Translations under genes and position numbers: made by a program | Source of the DNA: Castor canadensis | Lineage: Eukaryota > Chordata > Mammalia > Rodentia > Castoridae | Length of the DNA: 64,000 nucleotides | Reading direction: 5' to 3' | NCBI RefSeq assembly: GCF_047511655.1 | Contig: NC_133391.1 | Coordinates: forward strand, 109,219,384-109,283,383 | Shown here: piece after piece, positions 33,461 to 45,968 of the stretch | Layout of the letters: the number at the start of each line of letters is the position of its first letter | How positions within the stretch are numbered: position 1 is the first letter of the stretch | Notes under the pieces: model-generated | Database searches by the model: none | Told to the model about the DNA's origin: nothing | Seen by the model: the letters and a program-made list of their open reading frames with translations, nothing else

Positions 33461-35540
33461 ATTGGGTCTTGCTCCTCATTTTATACCATGAAAATCCATT
33501 CTAAAATAATTAGAAAGACAAAATTGATGATAATGAACTAAAATAGTTCAAAACCCCGAAGTCTACTTACACTTTGGGTAACTGAAACAATCAAAAAGTT
33601 CTAGCCTCATAGTTGTAGCATTAAGATAATTTTGACCATACATCTTTAAAAATCATTTCCCTTTATTTACCATCTCCTAGCTAAGGGGATACTAGCTTTG
33701 TTTCTTGATTTTGTGGGCACAGATAGGCCTAGGAAGTCAGCTCTGATACTGCAGAACTTCTGAATAGTTAGGGTTCCAATAACATGTCTGCTTAGATGAA
33801 CCGGAAAAGCAAAAATGCATTTGTACATAGTCATTATCCACTGGTTTGCAACTAAAATTCAGATTGAGCAAGAATGATTTAGTGGTTACCATTTGCACCC
33901 TGCAGGCTCCATGCTAGGCATTACATAGTAATTAGCTCAAGGGGTTCACAAGCTAGTAGAGGAGACAGATGGGCACACATCATGAATCACTAGTAAAATT
34001 TGCCAAGTAGGTGAAATTTGCCTCCTTCTTCTCCTGGGTCTCTTTCCTTTGCACTTATCCAAACTTTCCAGTCCCCTTTAACTCATAAACTGAGACTTCT
34101 GCTCTCCACCCTGCACCCCCAGAGGATCAGATACTTCTCTGGTTTATTGGTTTCTTGATTACACCTAAGTGTGAATGAGTTTTACTCAAGCATTTACATT
34201 TCAAGCCTTTTATCTCTTAAAGTAAATGTTTTGTTTTCTGTAAAAAGAATTTAAAACATCTGGAGGCCTTCTCATCCTTACACCAAAGGGTGTAATTAAG
34301 GCTAATTTTGTCCTCCATGGTCTTCAATCTCTCAGTTATCCCCACTCCTTATGTGAGGATAGAAGGATTCCCTCAAGGCATGTTTCTAGGAACTCAAAGT
34401 ACCACCAGTCCTTTTAACCACTGACTCCATTAAGTTGAGCCTGATCAACCTGCCCTTCTACCTCCCCCAGTAATTTAGCCAGACCAATCTCTTTTACCCT
34501 GGGGGCATCCAAAGTGTTTCCTGCTGAGTGTTCCTTTTCATTTTGTCATAATCTACACTCGGTATCTTCTCATTTCTTCATTTCAGAGCTTCTATTGTGG
34601 CCCCTAACAGGTAGAACATTCACAACTGGCTGTGTGCTACTGTTTTGGACTCCTATGCGACCTCAAATATCCAGGTTTACTAGGAGGAAGGATTGAGAAT
34701 GCATATATTTGGTCCAAGAACTCCTCAAAGTCATGGATCTGGAATAAGACAAGGATATAGATAGGAGAAGCACAGGAACTAGTTATCAAGTTGAAAATTT
34801 AGCTCAAAGACAACATCTTTTAAAGTGTGCAGGTACTTAAGTACAATTGGTTTTAGAGAAATGGTTTTGACGTTCATGATGATTATAGATTTTGTAAAAC
34901 TTACTTTGCAGAATAAAGAAATGAAAACTGCAAATCTGTTTTTGCTTTGTAAAAGTGGCACTAATCAGACTCATTTGTTTAAACTCTATCTCATTTTATG
35001 TTTAATTAAAATGTGGCAAAATAACAATCATGTTTTATTAAATGTTTCAAATTATTTTTATTATACTTTTTTAAATATCCTATTACATTATGTCCCCCTT
35101 GTTTTGTGCCCCCATAAGATATGATTCTAATCTTTACACTAAGGATATGCTCACCACTTTTTAAGTTGCTAAGACCAGTGATCCTGATTTGGAGAGATGG
35201 TTTCCTTTCCTTTCTTTCCTGTAGCGTAAAAGAGAGGAATCATTAATCTGTCTTATTCACCTAGCTGGAACTTATGAATTCCTGATATTCAACAGGTAAT
35301 CTATAAATGCTTGCGTGGGGCTTTGGGGTTTTTGGCCTTCTATCCCCATCCCTTTACCTTGTTCATCTGATTACCTCTCAACCCCAGGCCATTCCCTGGC
35401 TCTGACTTTGTTTCCTTATCATCCTTCCTATCCATCAATGTTGTTAATTTCATAAACTCTTCTCAGATTTAATGATAGTCATTCTAGTATTAAATTAAAA
35501 TATAAATAAAATTAATTGATAATTTCAAAGTCTCTAAATT
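33461..35540. other. Mostly unique non-coding DNA
   Basis: No gene. A possible L2 trace at 33880-33985 (CATGCTAGGCATTACATAG … GGGGTTCACAAGCTAGTAGA). Confidence 0.45.
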
Positions 35541-35545
35541 TTAGA

Positions 35546-35645
35546 GAAGCAATGGACTGGTTATGTAGCTCAGTGTCATAACCCTTTGCTTAGCATCCTT
35601 GAGGTCTTGGGTTCTAACCCTATCACTGCAAAAAAAAAAAAAACT
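35546..35645 (+). repeat. ID-like SINE, sense
   Basis: tRNA-like A box TATGTAGCTCAGTG near 35561, B box GGGTTCTAACCC near 35608, then an A-run of 14. Confidence 0.85.
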
Positions 35646-35669
35646 CAGCAAAAGGAAGAAAAAATCAAT

Positions 35670-36353
35670 ACTGGAGGCAGAGTGCTATTCACAATGGCCA
35701 AATTATAGAAACAGCCAAGATGCCCCACTCCTGACAAATGGATTTACTCAGCCATGAAGGAGAATGAAATCTTATTATTTGCAGGTAAATAGATGGAACT
35801 GGAGAACATCATTCTGAGCGAGGTTAGCCAGGTTCAGAAGGCCAAAAATCATGTGTTCTCCCTCATATGCAGATTATAGACCTAAAACAAATGCAGTAAT
35901 ATTACTCTTGGGTCACACGCTAAGGGGAGAACACATACAGGAGGAATAGGGAAAGAAGGAAACCCAAAACTTGAAAGTGTTCGATGTGCCCACTGCAGAG
36001 GAGCTAACACAGCAAAACGACAGAGGTCATTATAGGAAGGTAACTGGGAAGTAGTGAAGAGGTCAGGTAGAGATGAATCAATTTAGATTGTGATACACAT
36101 GTGCATGGAAGCAATGCTAGGGATCTCTCTGTATAGTTATCCTTATCTCAACCAGTAAAAATGCTACATCTTTCTTATTATTGCTTATGTCTACTCTTCA
36201 ACAAAATTGGAGAAAAATGCAGAACAGTTTTTCCCTGGAAGTGAGGGAGGTGGGGGGAAGAGAGAGAGGGCAGGGGGGAGGGGGGAGAAGTGACCCAAAC
36301 AATGTATGCACATATGAATAAATGAATAAAGAAAAAAAAAGACTGGAGGCAGA
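35670..36353 (+). mobile_element. 5'-truncated L1, sense, with TSD
   Basis: The insert at 35682-36341 starts in the ORF2 C-terminal region (TGCTATTCACAATGGCCAA) and ends in AATAAATGAATAAAG plus an A-tail. The direct repeat ACTGGAGGCAGA at 35670-35681 and 36342-36353 is the target-site duplication. Compared with the young L1, about 35 bp of the ORF2 end is missing near 35742, between 'GACAAATGGATT' and 'TACTCAGCC'. The polypurine tract lies at 36243-36288. Confidence 0.92.
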
Positions 36354-37280
36354 ACAAGTTCAGACCATTTGAGACAGTGTGGAAACTATCTAGTGAGAAT
36401 GCACTGATTGGCTGGGGGAGAAAGTCTAGGGCAGTGTGACTGTTTCAAGGGAAGGTGATCACACAAGGAGGGATGATATTGATTAAGACTGGGAATAAAG
36501 AAAGAATAAAAGTTCCTGGGAGAAAATGGCACATCTAATTGAGAAAGTACTCATTTAACAGCTAATAATCCATCTGAGGTAAATGACCATATCTTAAACA
36601 CAAGCACATGGGAGTCGCCAAGGATGAAAATAGAGATTTGTAATTTCAATTGAAAGATTAATTGGAAATATTCTAGGACAGGAGGAAATCTTGCCAGTGA
36701 ACAAAAATGGGGGAAAATAGTTGACCAAAACATGAAACTTAGGGAAAAAACAGTAAGAATGAGTTTTGCCATTATTTTAACTTCTGTTTTATCAGCTATA
36801 AATGTCCACTAACTTGGATAATAGCAATATTTTGTTAATCCTTACATCTTTCAGTCCTAGTCAGTCTCTGCATAAAAAAGATACCAGACATGTTTGTTGA
36901 ATTAAGTGAAATTAAAATGGCATTTCCCAGCCTTGATGCTCTAATGACAGATTTTCATAATGATAACCTCTAGCAAGACCCCACAATGTCTGGATTGTAG
37001 TTATTTATTCAATTTTGTCCAATACTGAGTTAACTTTAAGTATATGTTGCTGCATGTTGTTGTTTAAAAATCAGTAATCAATGTGTGGTGTAGATGGTAA
37101 TTCACTAGAGTATTTACATATAAATGACTTGCCCACAGAATGCAGACTAGTTTAAATCCATTTACCATTCTTTTCCTAGTTCCTTGATCCTCAGGACTTC
37201 TAAACCTTAGGTCATATTTGGAGTTCATAATCCTGGCTTCTCTGGTCTTCTCAGCAAATTTCATTTTCCTCTGGGTCTTT
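36354..37280. other. Unique non-coding DNA
   Basis: Nothing recognised. Confidence 0.45.
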
Positions 37281-37284
37281 CACC

Positions 37285-37445
37285 TCCCAATAGGATGGCT
37301 AGGTAAAATACAAGGAATAATTTAAAAACTTTGATATAAATATGTCCCCATATTGCATGGGGATATACATATACTAAACAAAAAGTTCTTGTTTATCTGA
37401 GGTTCAAACTTAACTTTGTTTTTTTTTTATTGATTAAATCTGTCA
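37285..37445. mobile_element. Palindromic MITE-like DNA transposon relic
   Basis: The two halves are roughly inverted: 'GGCTAGGTAAAATACA' at the left against the reverse complement of 'TGATTAAATCTGTCA' at the right. The centre is a clear hairpin, TCCCCATATTGCATGGGGA at about 37346-37364. This matches a widespread short non-autonomous mammalian DNA element with long terminal inverted repeats. I do not name the family. Confidence 0.55.
37384..37416 (+). repeat. 33-bp direct repeat, copy 1
   Basis: GTTCTTGTTTATCTGAGG… (33 bp), found again at 37912-37944 with a single mismatch. This copy is the original, part of the MITE-like arm. Confidence 0.85.
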
Positions 37446-37995
37446 AACCAACCTCCTATGGTTTATATACTCTCTCTACAAGAATGAATATAGAATATTT
37501 AAACCAGCAAAAACCACCATAAGACAGGGACTAAGGTAGAAAGAAGAAACACAGAGATGAACCAAGTCAAGCTATAATACATATAAACATGGAAGTTGCA
37601 CAAGAAAACTTCCTGTGTAGCCATCTTAAACAACCAGAAATGTCACTTTCTTTCTTCTTCTTTCCTGAAACAAAATCAAAACAGGAAAGCAGAACAGGTC
37701 CTGCCTGGGGGGTTGTTACCGGTGGGAACAGGGAGGAGGTGGAGAAATGGTGAAGGAGGGTGAATACGGTGCAAATACTGTGTACCCATGTATGTAGATG
37801 GGAAAATGATATCTGCTGAAACTATTCCTGGAATGGAGGCTGGGTGAGATGAAGGAGAATGGTGGAAGGGGTGAGTTCAAGTATGACATATCTGATACAT
37901 TTTAAGAACGTGTTCTTATTTATCTGAGGTTCAAACTTAACTTTAAATGACACAATGTATCACCACCCAGCACAACAATAAAAAAGGAAAAAAAT
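37446..37995 (+). mobile_element. L1 3'UTR fragment, sense
   Basis: Intermediate-age L1 3'UTR: 'CTACAAGAATGAATATAGAA', 'GCAGAACAGGTCCTGCCTGG', 'GTGCAAATACTGTGTACCCA', 'GACACAATGTATCACCACCC', AATAAA and A-tail. The terminal block is interrupted at 37912-37944 by a copy of the upstream flank. Confidence 0.85.
37912..37944 (+). repeat. 33-bp direct repeat, copy 2, inserted in L1
   Basis: The related L1 copies at 6970-7000 and 41803-41830 read straight from TAAGAACTTTT to AAATG/AGAATG. Here this 33-bp copy of 37384-37416 lies between. It is therefore an insertion of nearby sequence and not a target-site duplication, since L1 sequence continues to its tail afterwards. Confidence 0.8.
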
Positions 37996-38087
37996 AAACA
38001 AAACTAGACTATGCCAAACAAGAATTTCTCCATGAGACTTACAAACACTTTTCTTCTAAACACCAATGAATGAAGTTATTAAATTTA

Positions 38088-38182
38088 TTTATTAGGTTAT
38101 TTATTCTAGTGATGCTTGGGATTGAACCCAGAATCTTGTACATGCTAAGTGGGCTTTCCACCACTAAGCTTCATCCCCAGCC
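38088..38182 (-). repeat. ID-like SINE, antisense
   Basis: 'GGGATTGAACCCAGAATCTT' (B box antisense) at about 38118, 'CACTAAGCTTCATCCCCAGC' (A box antisense) at 38162. Confidence 0.85.
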
Positions 38183-38225
38183 CAGCTAAATTTATTTATA
38201 CCAATGAGATAAATATATTTTAAAA

Positions 38226-38343
38226 GGTTGCCAGGATTGGAAGCACAAGTCTATTCCCGGCACTCGGAAATCTCATGCAGGAAGATCGCAAGCCTGAACA
38301 ACATAGTAAGGCCCCCATCTCAAAAAAAAAAAAAAAAAGAGAG
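38226..38343 (+). repeat. B1 SINE, sense, diverged
   Basis: 'CCCGGCACTCGGAAATC' and 'GGAAGATCGCAAGCCTGAA', then 'CATCTC' and an A-run of 17. Confidence 0.75.
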
Positions 38344-39935
38344 AAAAAAAAGGGAGGAAAAGAGGAAAAAGAAAGATGATGAAAATAAAATTATCTAAGT
38401 AAAATATGCAGTTTTATGAAACATTTATAACTATGATCTTATGTACCTTATATATTAATATCAAAGGAATGCCATAACTTTGTACAAGTCGTCATGCTTT
38501 CGATTTTTCAATTCAGCAATAATTACTGAGTAAAAATAATTATTTTAAAGAGAAAGAGTCCACACTCATAAAAATGAAATAATATACTACTGGTGTAAAC
38601 TCTCAAATGTTCTGACTAGAGTATCTGAAGGGGCTTTTCCTTGCTAATCCTTATATTGTAGTTTTGCTGCCACCTTGTGACTAATGGAGGTATTACCCCA
38701 TATAACTAACCATTAAAAACAAGATTGATCATTTGAAAATATTAAAATTATCAATCATAAATTAATATTTTTTATTTTGTCTCAAAATACCATATATTTA
38801 GTACCAATAAAATATTGTCAAGTATAAAATATAAATATTTTCTGAGTGTATGTGTCTGCAAATAATTATATCATTTTTTAGATAATCACTAAATTATGCT
38901 ATTCAATACTGTATGAATTTATGTTTAGTGGAGAATTTGGTTGTATCTGCATATATATTCAGCATGAAGTTGCCATAAGCTTTGTAAATTTGGCACTTCC
39001 AAAATTTAACTCATTACTTTCCTTTGACCAAATATGATTCATATCATCTCTATCCTAAGAGGAAACCCTGTGAGTGAAAGGGGGTGCCTTCCTAATTATC
39101 CAGCAAAAAAAGTTACAAAAAAAAAACTCCCCCAAGAAAACTGTTCACTTATATATAAGTTTAAAACTATCATAATCTTAATCATCTAAAAACTAGAAAA
39201 TTTGGAGTTCTCAACTATTAGCTCATGGTACTAATCTGAAGTTCCATTCCTACTTATTTGTTCCCTTCATCTTTAAGTCTTTCTCCATTGTTCCTCGTGC
39301 TCACTAACATTTCCAGTGTCTTTGTCCTATTTTCTGTAAAGGGATGTACCAGACAAAATTCATTTTCATGATGAATCTATCGGTTGAATTCTTCCATATT
39401 ATTCCAATATACTGGGAACTGTTAAGAAAAAAATCATAACATCCTACAGAATAAGACATTTATACAAATTCATAGAATCAGCTGAATCTCATGTTATGAG
39501 GCAGATCTAACATATTCCTTTAAGGTTTATTGCCCTTCAAACTCCCATTACCAGATACCCAAGCCTCCCTGACTTGTACTGAAAATGGAACCCTCTCATT
39601 GCCCTAACACCAAAATGAGCCTTGAGACTGCACCCCCACACATTCTCTCCCTTTTTCCTTCTGTGACAATAATCTTCTAATATCTTTTTCCTCTTATGAG
39701 TCTAAGAAACATTGATCTCTAAGTCTTGGATTCCATTTCTTCCAGTTTTCTCAGAGAGTTTTCTGTTAATTAGGCTTTTATTTTCTTACATCTTCAATCT
39801 CTCCCACTTTGGTTATTTCCTCTTATTGGCATTTAATCATGCTTAAATATTTTGTCCTAAAACTTTCTCTAATCATATATGTATATATATGTACATATAT
39901 ATATGTTATCAATCTTATTCCTTTCCACCACAACC
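38344..39935. other. Unique non-coding DNA
   Basis: No gene. It contains the CTCF-like site listed next and a TATATG/ACATAT alternating tract at about 39877-39905. Confidence 0.5.
38664..38683 (-). promoter_or_regulatory. CTCF-like motif
   Basis: The minus strand reads TAGTCACAAGGTGGCAGCAA, a good match to the CTCF core including the GGTGGCAG half. Same orientation as the site at 31556. Confidence 0.6.
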
Positions 39936-39939
39936 AAAT

Positions 39940-40345
39940 ATATTAGTCACTTTCTTTTGCTATAACAAATACTGGAGGCTGGATACCTTATTTAGTTCAC
40001 AGTTCTAGAGTACAGTGAAAACTTCTGTTCAGCACTGGGGGGGACTTCATGATGGACTGCATGACAATGGCAGAAGAGTATGCAGAAGACATAACATGTT
40101 GAGACAGGAAGCCAGACAAAGATTTGGGGACAAACTTGCTGCTCTTTTATAACAACTTGGTTTCATGAGAGCCAATTCTATAATACCAGTATTAATCTCT
40201 CTTAGTAGCGAAGCATCAATCACCTAATCATTTTCCTCTAGACCCACTTCTTAAAGGCTCTGCTACCTCCCAACATTACAACATTGGAGATCAAATTTCC
40301 AACACATGAATTCTTTAGGAATATACTCAAACCGTAAGTAAACAA
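39940..40345 (-). mobile_element. MaLR-type solo LTR, antisense
   Basis: The antisense layout matches MaLR (ERVL-type) LTRs. It starts 'TATTAGTCACTTTCTTTTGC' (LTR 3' end antisense), then 'ACTTGGTTTCATGAGAGCC', 'ATCAATCACCTAATCATTTT', 'ACAACATTGGAGATCAAATT' and 'ACATGAATTCTTTAGGAATA', the antisense of the LTR 5' part. No internal coding region flanks it. Confidence 0.7.
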
Positions 40346-41240
40346 TAGCACCACAGTTCATCAATCACCTAGATTCACCCCCTACCTCTTCATCCCCATC
40401 CACTCCTCAACTCACCTACTGCAATTTCATCCTTAACTACCCCACCAAAATATCAATGTTTTCTTAGTGGCATTTGGTACTGATGATGATGTTTCTTCCA
40501 TAATAAGCTCTACCTTGGGCTTTGTGACAATGCGTTCTTCTAGAATTCAGCTTCTAAGGAGAAGCCTACCTGCTTCTTGGCTGTCTGTATTCTTAGTGTC
40601 TGAAACACTTTGCCCTCACTCTATATAATCCCCTGTGCACTTTCACTGATTCCCATGCATGAGATTACTCTCACCTATGTGGTGATGATTCCCAGAGTTT
40701 TATATCTATCTAGACTTTCCTCCTGGTTGTCTAGCCATCTCCACTTGTAACAGTCACAACATCTCAAACTACACAAGTCCCAAATGAACTATTTCCTTTC
40801 TCCTGAATTTGAAACTCCCCCCAATTTTATTTCTTTTAATAACTCTACTAAGTTCTCAAATTCAGAAACATGGGAGTCATCCTGTGGAACTATTCCATAA
40901 ACAGGTCTTCAATATCCACACCCTTTTCTACTACCATTATATAAATTCTACCCCTCATCTCATTCTTCTTAGGTTGAATTCTTCAAACCTTACCCACTGG
41001 ATATTGTGTCTCCTTTTTCCTTTCTAATTTGCCCTCTCACACTAAAAATAGAGCAGTCTTTCTAACAGGAAAATATGAAATATTTTCCCCCACTTGAATC
41101 TCTTTGATGCCTTTCCATTGTTATGAAAATTAGGTCTAAATTATTTAATACAGTTAAATATTTGGTTCTCAGTCTTCTGACTCTAGGTTACCTATCCAGC
41201 CTCTTCTAAAGTCAGCCACCATAACCACTAAGAGCTGACA
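40346..41240 (+). repeat. Ancient interspersed repeat, family not assigned
   Basis: 'TCCCATGCATGAGATTACTC', 'GATGATTCCCAGAGTTTTAT', 'CATCTCCACTTGTAACAGTC', 'CACAACATCTCAAACTACA' and 'ATGGGAGTCATCCTGTGGA' line up in order with a common, very old mammalian repeat that I recognise but cannot name. No intact reading frame. Confidence 0.45.
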
Positions 41241-41269
41241 TAGCAGCTAAATGACCTAAAATGTTAAGA

Positions 41270-41372
41270 TAATAAAACAATATTTTATTGAGGATTTTTG
41301 CAACTAAATTCATTAAAGAAATTGACCTATAATTTCTTGTCCAGTTTTGGGATGAGTGGTCACATATCAGAA
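41270..41372 (-). repeat. Old L1 ORF2 fragment, antisense
   Basis: 'TATTGAGGATTTTTGCAACT … TTGACCTATAATTTC' is the antisense of a well-conserved part of the L1 RT region. Confidence 0.6.
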
Positions 41373-41394
41373 AATGAGGGTAGAAGAAGGAAGT

Positions 41395-41865
41395 TAAGAT
41401 GATAAATATAGTTGATGTACTTCCTATACAAGAATGAATATAGAATTTTTAAACATATTGAAATCATCATAAGAAGGGGACTAGGATAGAAAGAGGAAAA
41501 ATAGAAGGAGGAACCAATTCAGGTTAAGGAAAGTTCCTGTATAGCTTTCTTAAACAAATAAAAATATCAGTATTTTCTTTTTTTTTACAAAAACGGAGAC
41601 CAGGAGAGCAGAACAGATCCTGTCTGGGGTTGGTCCCAGTGGGAGGAGGGAGGATGTGGGGAGAGAGTATCAGAGGGTGAATTGGTGTAAATATTGTGTT
41701 CATGTGTATGTAAATGGAAAAATGAGATGTGTTGAAACTATTCCAAGAATAGGGGAGTGGGGATAAATGAGAATGATGGAGGGGGTGAAGGCACCTATGA
41801 TATAAGAACTTTTGTAAATGTCACAATGTACCCTAGTATGACCATAAAAAAAAGTGTAAAGGGAG
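41395..41865 (+). mobile_element. L1 3'UTR fragment, sense
   Basis: Same subfamily as 37446-37995: 'ACAAGAATGAATATAGAATT', 'GAGCAGAACAGATCCTGTCT', 'TAAGAACTTTTGTAAATGTC', 'ACAATGTACCCTAGTATGAC', A-tail. Confidence 0.85.
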
Positions 41866-41869
41866 AGAA

Positions 41870-42360
41870 ATGACAATGATGAAACAAAATATAGATCAGT
41901 AGAAGTTATTAATTATCAGACATAGGTCTTATGTGACTAATATGTTTAAGAAATTAAGTACTAAGATACAGAATTTTAACCAAAAAAACCCTGCAAACAG
42001 CAAAAATAAAAAAAGATTCTAGTGAAAATTCTAGAACTAAAAGCAATGTTGTAACCAAAATTAAGAGCTCAATATATGAGATGAATGAAGCTTGGACTCA
42101 TTGAAGAGATGAGTAGTAAGTCTGAAAAAAATAGCTAGATTGAAACCTGAGACAAAAATGATGACAAATACTTATGATGTGGGGTGTTAAAGAATATGCA
42201 GGATGTAGGTGCTAGCATATTGACATTTCAGAAAGAAAAACAGTAAATAGGCCAGAGGAAACCTTTTAGAAATAATGGTTTATGACTGCCCAAAAACTCA
42301 GCCTCAAGAACTATAATGCCCAAACAAGAAAAACACCAAACAACAACAAAAAACCCTATA
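41870..42360 (+). repeat. HAL1/L1 ORF1-type relic, sense
   Basis: 'GATTCTAGTGAAAATTCTAG … AATTAAGAGCTCAATATATG … GAAGAGATGAGTAGTAAG' follows the coiled-coil-encoding part of old HAL1/L1 ORF1. No intact frame. Confidence 0.5.
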
Positions 42361-42764
42361 CTCAGGTATGGCATATTAAAACTGCTCACAAAAACAAAGA
42401 AAGCATAATAAAAACATCCAAAAACAAAAGACTTAGTCCAAAAGTAGCAAAATTAGCTAGTTGGAAATTTTGCTGTTCTTTCTACTTTAGGAAATGCCAG
42501 CAGCCAGTGTGTTGGCTTATATCCTGGGTAGCTTTTACCTGCTCAGCCTGCTTTCTCTGACAAAGCAAAGTCTCTAAGCCTAGAGGGACATCAGAGAACT
42601 TTGCTCCCTGAAGGCACTTGACTGACACAAGTTTTAGTGATGACTCAGTTCCCTCAACTTGTTTGCCTTTCTTATATAGTCCACTGCCATTCAAGCAAAA
42701 TTCTAGAAGCAGCTTAAGATATTCATATTCACTTTCATCTAATGTTTAGTTTTATATTTTCATT
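42361..42764. other. Unassigned non-coding DNA
   Basis: Moderate GC; no domain in any frame; nothing recognised. Confidence 0.4.
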
Positions 42765-43045
42765 GCTGGGCTGCCTGGGTGTTTGTTGTGGCATTTCAAG
42801 AGTTCTTACAATATATCAAATATATGCTACTTGAATTCACCTCTTCCACCATTCTCATTTATCCCCTGTCTCCCATTCTTGGAACAGTTCAACAGGTCTC
42901 ATTTTTCCATTTACTTACATGTGTACATAATATTTGCACCATATTCACCCTCCACCGTTTCTCCATGTCTTCCTCCCTCCCACTGGGACCAATCCCCCAG
43001 ACAGGACCTGTTTTGCCCTCCTGTTCTCTGATTTTGAAAAAAAAT
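42765..43045 (-). mobile_element. L1 3'UTR fragment, antisense
   Basis: Mirror image of 37670-37950: 'GTGGCATTTCAAGAGTTCTT', 'CTTGAATTCACCTCTTCCAC', 'CCATTTACTTACATGTGTAC', 'CCCAGACAGGACCTGTTTTG'. The Pro/Ser-rich frames here come from the antisense of its purine tract. Confidence 0.85.
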
Positions 43046-45770
43046 GATATTTTTGTTTTCTTTTAAGGTAGCCTCAAGTATGTTTTCTATATTATAAAAA
43101 TATATAATTTATAATAAATGTTAGAATTATATGATAAATATAATATATTGGATATTTAACAGTGTTGTACCTATTTGGTTAAGTCACTGAAAGGCAGGTC
43201 TTGGTGACAAAAATAAAAATTTATCAAAAAGATTTCAGTAACTAAACTCTTTCAAAATAACTGTCTTCTGCTTCCAGACATTCGCAGAGTTCTTCTGTGA
43301 TTCTGTCCACAATGCCTTCTCTCCAACCAGGATCCCTTACTGCTTTATCCCCCCTACCTGAACCTGGGCTTATGCTCGGATGACTCAGAGCACTTCCTCC
43401 AAGCAACCTTGCACTGCATTGCTTACTGGGATTAGTTGTATGTTTCTCAGGACTCTCTTAACTATGCTTCACATGGCACTATAATTAATTATTGAAATGT
43501 CTTTCTTCACTAATTTGTAGTAGCCTTGTTATGTTGGTAGATTGTTTTATCCATCCTTGTGGCCTTCAAGCGTTCTAGCTGAAGAGTCAGATTTGATATC
43601 ATAGAATTCAAAGGACCTAATCTGTTCCAGCATCCCACCTTCTATAGGAATCCCTGTGTAATGAAATGAACAGATTTTTGTTGATCTTCATCAACCGTAG
43701 TGGCATAGGGCAATGACTTGTGAGGAAATTCCTCTTGACTTTGTGAACAACTGGCTTCCTTAATTACATCCATTAGTTCTAGTTCTATTATGTGATGTTG
43801 CATGGAATATGTCTGTTATCTTCTTCATATTTGTGCAATGTATTTCTAAATGCAAAATGTTATATTGTTATATAAAATTTTGTGTTTTGGTGCACATTGT
43901 TCCAAATAAGTCAGGTCATTTAATTTCTTCTGGCTGCCAAGCCACATTCCAATTACTATTATTATTAATTTGATGCCTATGAGTGCAATCTCTAAAATTA
44001 AAAGAATTCTCATTATATTCACATCAGTTGAAAGCAAACTTCTTGACTGAAGATTTATAGAAATGAATAAAATAATTTCCTTGTCACTAAAAAGGTCTCC
44101 TTTTATTAAACAAATAAGTAGTGCCCCAAAGAAATGGAAAATAAATGTCAATGCATACTTTAAATCTTTTGTTTTGAAAACAAGAGGCATTGATCATTTG
44201 TAGTCTTTTATTGCATCTTCATTAAATTACATATTGTTCTGTTTCAAATTAATCATTAGAGAACAGAGTAAGAGGAACATTGTAGTATTATTCAATATCT
44301 TCATTCTTATACTGATAGGTCACACCAAAAATTGAAACTCAAGTTTTCTTGGTAGTGCAGTAAGTGCTCAAATGTGAACCAAAGTAATTTGAAGAGTTTA
44401 AGATTTCTACATTAAGGGAAAATACCAATTTATTGTAATCAGCATAAATCAAATGTGATCTTAATTTATATGAGTATGCATTGCTGGCAAATATACATTT
44501 CCACCTCTCTACATCACTTTTCACCTATACTAGGAAGACAGTATCTTGCTGAGGATGAGAGATGAATAATATTTTACTCTGGCATAATTAATATTGTAGG
44601 TTATTCCAATGGAAGTGGCTATTGGCCAGGACCAGTAACAACCACTTCAAACTTACAAGTACAGCAAAGATCCTTGAGGGATGAGACATCTACAATACAT
44701 GGAATGCCAGACTTTTCATGTTTTTAGAGTCTTGATTTCTATGCAGTCTAGTAATAGATGAATGTACTTTTAAATAACATTCATTTCAGCCTATCAGGAG
44801 GTGTTCCAGTACTCTGGAATGTTAGTGTAGAACTGTAGTTTGAATTATGTTATTATTGTTATGTATTATCATTATTATCAATTATTATTTTGGAGCAGGA
44901 TTGATTTAATATTAAATACATCAGAAATTCGTTCTTTATTTATGCATTTCATTTATGTAACAAAATGTTCTCGGGAATCATAGATCTGAATTTTTGGAGT
45001 ATGGCTGAACAAGATAGGAAACATGTTTGGATGGTGAAAATATTTCTCATTATATACAGATAAAAAATATCTAAGTTTGCAGCATGTTGACTTTCAAGTA
45101 TAGATCTCGATATAATTGCATTATAGGTAACACATATGAGCCTTTGATTAAAGAAGATTGCCCAGAAGAACAGCAGCTCTTTACTGATACTATAGGATTT
45201 CTGCTAGAAGTAAAACAAAGGCAGCCGGGGCCTTGTTCATTTTCAGTCTAAACTCTATGTCTTATTAAAAACAAACAGAAAAGTGTCATTCAGAGCAAGT
45301 AGTCCCTATGCAGATTGCTCTAATAATAGTACAGTCACTATAGAAGTTTAATGAAAGATTTGGTAATATTGTATGAAAATAATTGCCTTTAATAGTTTAT
45401 TGGTGTCAAAATACACTGCATTAAAAATTTTCATTCATTTAGCTACTTCAAGGTTTTCAATACTTCTTTATATGTTCTTTGAATGACAATATACTTTTTA
45501 ACAACTCAGAATTTTTTATCACTTGTCAATAATTTACACACAAAAGTGAATTTTATTTTTTCTATTATACTACATAGTAATTGAAAACATTTAATACATG
45601 TTTTTTAAAATTTGAAATATCACAAATTTAATGATACTAACAATCCATTTCCACTTAATCAAAGGATGCTTCTCTTTAAATAGAACTGAAAATAAGATAC
45701 TATGTTAGAAAAACTTAAGAAAACCTCTTCCTTCAATGCTGCTGAAGTTCAAATTTATTTCATTTGTTTT
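43046..45770. other. Unique non-coding DNA
   Basis: No gene or confident repeat. The 114-codon minus-strand frame at 43846-44190 has hydrophobic stretches but no recognisable motif and is not called. Confidence 0.45.
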
Positions 45771-45777
45771 AGGACAA

Positions 45778-45968
45778 TCAAGTCAGGTATACCTGGATTA
45801 AAATCCCAATTAAGATTTTTTTGCTATTTATCATCTCCGAACATTGTAAAAATTACTTAAAGCCTGAATTTCATTATCTATGGTGAAATGGAATTCTCTA
45901 TAGTATTTGCTTCATAGTATCTATAGTTCTGAGAATTCACTAAGATAACATATGCAAAGCATTATAGA
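45778..45968 (+). repeat. MIR SINE relic, sense
   Basis: 'TACCTGGATTAAAATCCCAA … ATTACTTAAAGCCTGAATTT … TGAGAATTCACTAAGATAAC' follows MIR order. Confidence 0.55.

Noticed and set aside
37384..37944. The 33-bp direct repeat as a target-site duplication of the L1
   Set aside because: It is too long, and L1 3' sequence and the A-tail continue after the second copy.
43846..44190. 114-codon minus-strand frame with hydrophobic segments
   Set aside because: AT-rich translation often looks hydrophobic; no motif and no neighbouring exon.
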